The notes under the pieces: generated by a model
The model's database searches: none
Seen by the model: the letters and a program-made list of their open reading frames with translations, nothing else
Told to the model about the DNA's origin: nothing
In this document: positions 61,105 to 64,000 of the stretch, in pieces
Layout of the letters: the number at the start of each line of letters is the position of its first letter
How positions within the stretch are numbered: the first letter of the stretch is position 1
Position numbers and translations under genes: made by a program
From: G963668345 sp965226215
GTDB lineage: Bacteria; Acidobacteriota; Terriglobia; Bryobacterales; UBA6623
DNA: 64,000 nt
Direction of reading: 5' to 3'
Assembly (NCBI GenBank): GCA_965226215.1
Contig: CBDDCH010000001.1
Span: 372,001-436,000 of the forward strand

Positions 61105-61400
61105 TGGAGCGCGGCAAGACATGGCGCGGATACCCGGCGCTTTCCAAACCGCTCACCATCATGGGCGTCGAGCGCCGCTGGTTCCTGTTGAGCGCCACGT
61201 TGGGGCTTGCCTTGTGGAACGCCATCAACTCCATTGTGGTGGGCGCATTGATCTTCGCGGTGCTCTACGGCGTCGGGTTTTGGGCCTGGAAGCAAGACCC
61301 CAACATGCTTGAAATCCTGCGGGCGTCCGCGCAGTTTCGCGCCCGCTACGATCCCGGCAAATGGGCGCAGGCTCCCTGGACCCTTCTCATTCGGAGATAG
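61104..61400 (+). CDS. virB3: VirB3/TrbD-like inner-membrane protein
   Basis: The protein has 98 residues from the ATG at 61104, overlapping the virB2 stop. The PALSKPLTIMGVERRWFLL start followed by two closely spaced hydrophobic segments (LSATLGLALWNAINSIVVGA, LIFAVLYGVGFWAWKQDP) matches VirB3. It links the pilin to the VirB4 ATPase in type IV secretion systems. virB4 begins three bases after its stop. Confidence 0.88.
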   Translation: MERGKTWRGYPALSKPLTIMGVERRWFLLSATLGLALWNAINSIVVGALIFAVLYGVGFWAWKQDPNMLEILRASAQFRARYDPGKWAQAPWTLLIRR

Positions 61401-61403
61401 GGC

Positions 61404-63827
61404 GTGAATATCAACAATGAACTCGCGGACTTTGAAGCGGCGGGAGCGCTGGCCGAAGAACTGCCCTGGTGGGGCTGGCTCGAAGATGGCCGGTCCTGCC
61501 TGACGCGGGCCGGGGAGCTTATGTCGATCGCACGGCTCACGCCTAGCGTCCTGGACGGTCAGACACCCGAACAACTGGACCGGATTGTGGACCGCTGGCA
61601 GCGCATGTTGAGCGGCGTCGATTCGCGGACGCGGCTTTACTTCTATTTGTTGCGGCGTCCCATCCAATTCGAGAACCAAGGCGAGGACGAAGGATCAAGT
61701 GTTGCCGCCCTTGGACGGCGCAAGCGGCGGGAGTTCCTCGAAGAAAGAGTACAGAGCGTCAGCGCCTATATCGCATGGGCGCATGATCCGGGCCTATCCG
61801 CCGTCGCAACTCAAAAGACAGGCGGGCCGTGGTGGATGGCCTATGCCAAGAACTGGATGGCCCGGCGGCGCAATCAACATGAATCGGTTTACCTTGAATC
61901 CTCTATCGAGGGCGCGGCGGGGAGCTTCCGGCAACTGGTCGAAGCAAGCCGGGCGCTGGTCGATGACCTGACGCCGATACAGGTGCTTGACGCGGCGGAA
62001 GCGTCCGGGGTCTTGAACGAGCTCACCAACCGCCCCGGCTCTTTTTGGGACGGCGCGACCGGCAGCGGCATGAATTGGAGGCTGGCCGTCTCCGAACTCG
62101 AAGCGGAGCGGCGCAATCTGCGCCTGGACGGGGAGCCTGTCATTCTCTACTCGCTTCTCTCGCCACCCGGAGCGGCGAAGGCGAATCTTCTACAGGCGCT
62201 TTACCGGCTCGATGCAACCATGACGGTCACTCTCGAATGGCGTCCGCGGGGCCTCGATACGGCCCGGCGCAAAATCCGGGGCGCGCAGCGCCATTATTTC
62301 TCGCAGCGCTACTCGATGGCCGCCCACGTTCAAGAAACCGAAGGCAGCGCGGCGGCGATGGTGGACACGGCGGCGGCGGCGGAATCGGAGCGCCTGGGCG
62401 ATGCCCTGGTCGAGTTGGAGACGGACGGAATCGCGTACGGCGATCTTGCCTTGACCGTGGCCCTCCATGGCCCGCTATCCGTTACCGAGAACCTGGACGG
62501 AGATATTCGGCGCATCTTTACCAGCCACGACGCCAAGGTGATACGGGAGGGTTACGGGCAGCTTCCGGCGTGGTTTTCGCGGATGCCCGCGCAACCGCGA
62601 CGGCGACAATGCCGATCCGTGTTTGTATCGGCGGGCGCGGTTGCTTCGATGGCTCCGATCTTCGGTCCTCCGGTGGGAACACCGCGCAGCGGCCACTTGA
62701 AGAAAGCGGCCCTAGCGATCCTTGAAACCCAATGGAGAACCCCCTACTACTACGATCTGTTCAAAGGAGACGTGGGACATACGCTGGTGCTTGGCGCGAC
62801 CGGCGCGGGCAAATTCTTCGCGCTCAACTTCCTTCTGGTTCAAGCGCTGCAATACGATCCGCGTATTCTCATTCTCGATCTAGGCGGCTCCTACCGCTGG
62901 CTGACCCAATTTCTAGGCGGAGGCTACATGGAGCTATCGCCGGAAACTGACGCGGGCGGAGGCTTTCGGTTGCGGCCCTTCTCCCTTCCGGCGGGGGAGC
63001 GCACCTTCGGATTCCTTGCCGGGTGGATTGCGCGCCTCTTGCGAATCGGCGGCTGGACACTCGGCGGGGAAGACCCCAGCGAGATTCGCGCCCGCGTCGA
63101 AGATATCTATGCCTTCGCACCCGCACGGCGGACCCTTGGGGTGCTGGTGCGTTCGCTGCCCTCAAAGATGTGGCCCGCTATGGGGCGCTGGCATGGCAGC
63201 GGCGCGTGGGGTCGATATTTCGATAACGCGGCGGACGCTGACGACCTCAACTTCGAGGACTGGCAGGTGATCGACATGGCGGGCGCGGCGGAGCACGAGG
63301 ACTTGTGCGAAGCGGCGCTGTTCTACCTTCTGGAACGGTTGCGGCTGGCTTTGGAGAACCCCGACGAGACGGCCAGGGTAAAGCTCATGGTGGTCGATGA
63401 AGCGTGGCGCTACCTCCAAGACCCGGCTGTACTTTCCTATCTCGCGGAAGCCGCGAAGACATGGCGCAAGAAAAACGCCGCGCTGATTATCGCCACGCAA
63501 AGTGCCGTGGACGTGACCGGGACCGCGGGGGCGGAAGCCTTGCTCGAATCCATGCCGACCAAGCTGTTTCTCGCCAACCCCGACTTGCCGGACAAAGCCG
63601 CCGAAACCTTCCGGCTCAACCCTTCCGAAGTCAATACCATTCGAGGCTTGATCCCCAAGCGCGAGCTTTATCTACGCCGCACCGACGCGGCGGGTATCTT
63701 GCGGCTCGAAGTCGATCCGGCCAGCTACTGGCTCTATACCTCGTCGCCCGTCGATGCTCACAAGCGCGCCGAGGCAGTCGAACAATACGGCCTCGTCGAG
63801 GCCATTGAACACCTATCCAGGAGGTAG
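61404..63827 (+). CDS. virB4: VirB4/TrbE-family type IV secretion ATPase
   Basis: The protein has 807 residues with a GTG start three bases after virB3. The N-terminal CagE/TrbE/VirB domain (about 30-400) is followed by the ATPase domain. Walker A is LGATGAGKFFALN, where the usual GKS/T is GK470-F471; the codon is TTC, one base from TCC (Ser). Walker B is LMVVDEAWRYL, and WRKKNAALIIATQSAVDV is the conserved Q-containing block. It powers pilus assembly and substrate transfer at the inner membrane. The Phe would be expected to impair Mg-ATP binding, so either a mutation or a read error. Confidence 0.92.
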   Translation: MNINNELADFEAAGALAEELPWWGWLEDGRSCLTRAGELMSIARLTPSVLDGQTPEQLDRIVDRWQRMLSGVDSRTRLYFYLLRRPIQFENQGEDEGSSVAALGRRKRREFLEERVQSVSAYIAWAHDPGLSAVATQKTGGPWWMAYAKNWMARRRNQHESVYLESSIEGAAGSFRQLVEASRALVDDLTPIQVLDAAEASGVLNELTNRPGSFWDGATGSGMNWRLAVSELEAERRNLRLDGEPVILYSLLSPPGAAKANLLQALYRLDATMTVTLEWRPRGLDTARRKIRGAQRHYFSQRYSMAAHVQETEGSAAAMVDTAAAAESERLGDALVELETDGIAYGDLALTVALHGPLSVTENLDGDIRRIFTSHDAKVIREGYGQLPAWFSRMPAQPRRRQCRSVFVSAGAVASMAPIFGPPVGTPRSGHLKKAALAILETQWRTPYYYDLFKGDVGHTLVLGATGAGKFFALNFLLVQALQYDPRILILDLGGSYRWLTQFLGGGYMELSPETDAGGGFRLRPFSLPAGERTFGFLAGWIARLLRIGGWTLGGEDPSEIRARVEDIYAFAPARRTLGVLVRSLPSKMWPAMGRWHGSGAWGRYFDNAADADDLNFEDWQVIDMAGAAEHEDLCEAALFYLLERLRLALENPDETARVKLMVVDEAWRYLQDPAVLSYLAEAAKTWRKKNAALIIATQSAVDVTGTAGAEALLESMPTKLFLANPDLPDKAAETFRLNPSEVNTIRGLIPKRELYLRRTDAAGILRLEVDPASYWLYTSSPVDAHKRAEAVEQYGLVEAIEHLSRR

Positions 63828-63830
63828 CTC

Positions 63831-64000
63831 ATGTTGAAAATCATTACACTCGTCACGGCGGCGCTCGTGGCGCTCACCATCCCGCTGACCGCTCAGGACA
63901 GCGGCCCGGTGTTGCACGTTGACGGAGGCCAGGATCAAATCGTACAGATTCGCGCCAAGACCCGGCACACCACCGTTATCGTGCTTCCCCAAACGGAAAA
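63831..64000 (+). CDS. VirB9/TrbG-like protein, 5' part (continues beyond window)
   Basis: The ATG at 63831 has GGAGG, which overlaps the virB4 stop region. The encoded start has a signal peptide (LKIITLVTAALVALTIPLTA), then VLHVDGGQDQIVQIRAKTRH and TTVIVLPQTEK. The pattern 'v..i.....y.TtI.lP..E' fits the N-terminal domain of VirB9-type outer-membrane complex proteins. Only 56 codons are visible. Confidence 0.65.
   Translation, partial: MLKIITLVTAALVALTIPLTAQDSGPVLHVDGGQDQIVQIRAKTRHTTVIVLPQTE

Overview
The window is high-GC bacterial DNA. It most resembles an Acidobacteriota chromosome of the Bryobacter/Solibacter type, with Planctomycetota as second choice. This is an inference from gene content: paired DUF1549/DUF1553 and DUF1501 proteins, Tat-exported Gfo/Idh/MocA, SMP-30 and TIM-barrel proteins, sulfatases, and many insertion sequences. 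No rRNA or other taxonomic marker is present.

Layout. 0-5.6 kb: a translationally coupled FMN hydroxy-acid dehydrogenase, beta-propeller and tetraheme cytochrome; then acylating acetaldehyde dehydrogenase with 4-hydroxy-2-oxovalerate aldolase, and an HpaI-type aldolase. 5.6-10.6 kb: a debris zone with pieces of an IS481 element, a sulfatase and a Ser/Thr kinase, then a membrane glycosyltransferase gene split by a complete ISL3-family element, and tRNA-Glu. 10.6-16.5 kb: VapC remnant, gamma-glutamyltransferase, DJ-1/PfpI protein, a nonsense-mutated oxidoreductase, transporter and glmS fragments, a methyltransferase and a VOC protein. 16.8-24.9 kb: two DUF1553/DUF1501 pairs (one truncated) and a PPC-domain exported protein, all on the minus strand. 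25-31 kb: a second membrane glycosyltransferase gene cut into three pieces by an IS1595-family element, two identical head-to-tail IS1380-family elements and a relic ISL3 end. 31.7-37.5 kb: a cyclase-family lipoprotein, a TIM-barrel isomerase, a frameshifted TPR membrane protein, kdsC and a CREST-like membrane protein. 37.8-40.5 kb: an IS630 copy with a nonsense mutation and a DDE-integrase element. 40.6-55 kb: mostly intact chromosomal genes (pirin, ribBA, rdgB, rph, a thioredoxin-domain protein, sulfatase, SMP-30 protein, CADD homologue, MEMO1 homologue) with one IS4-family insertion. 55.6-64 kb: a plasmid- or ICE-like segment, comprising repA truncated by an intact IS630 copy, then a plus-strand run of zinc-finger protein, small protein, ArdC-like protein, wHTH protein, membrane protein, virB2, virB3, virB4 and the start of a virB9-like gene.

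The main theme is genome erosion. At least eight transposable elements lie in 64 kb, and I count about fifteen broken or partial genes. Two insertions (ISL3 and IS4) keep perfect target duplications, and removing them on paper restores a reading frame or a repeat. Several families of short palindromic or MITE-like repeats are scattered between genes: a 357-bp element with perfect 18-bp terminal inverted repeats, a roughly 120-bp element in three copies, and a roughly 115-bp element in two copies. They appear to belong to this genome.

No CRISPR array, riboswitch or defence island was seen. Two proteins carry active-site substitutions worth checking: RibBA lacks all three zinc cysteines of its GTP cyclohydrolase II half, and VirB4 has Phe in place of Ser/Thr in its Walker A motif.
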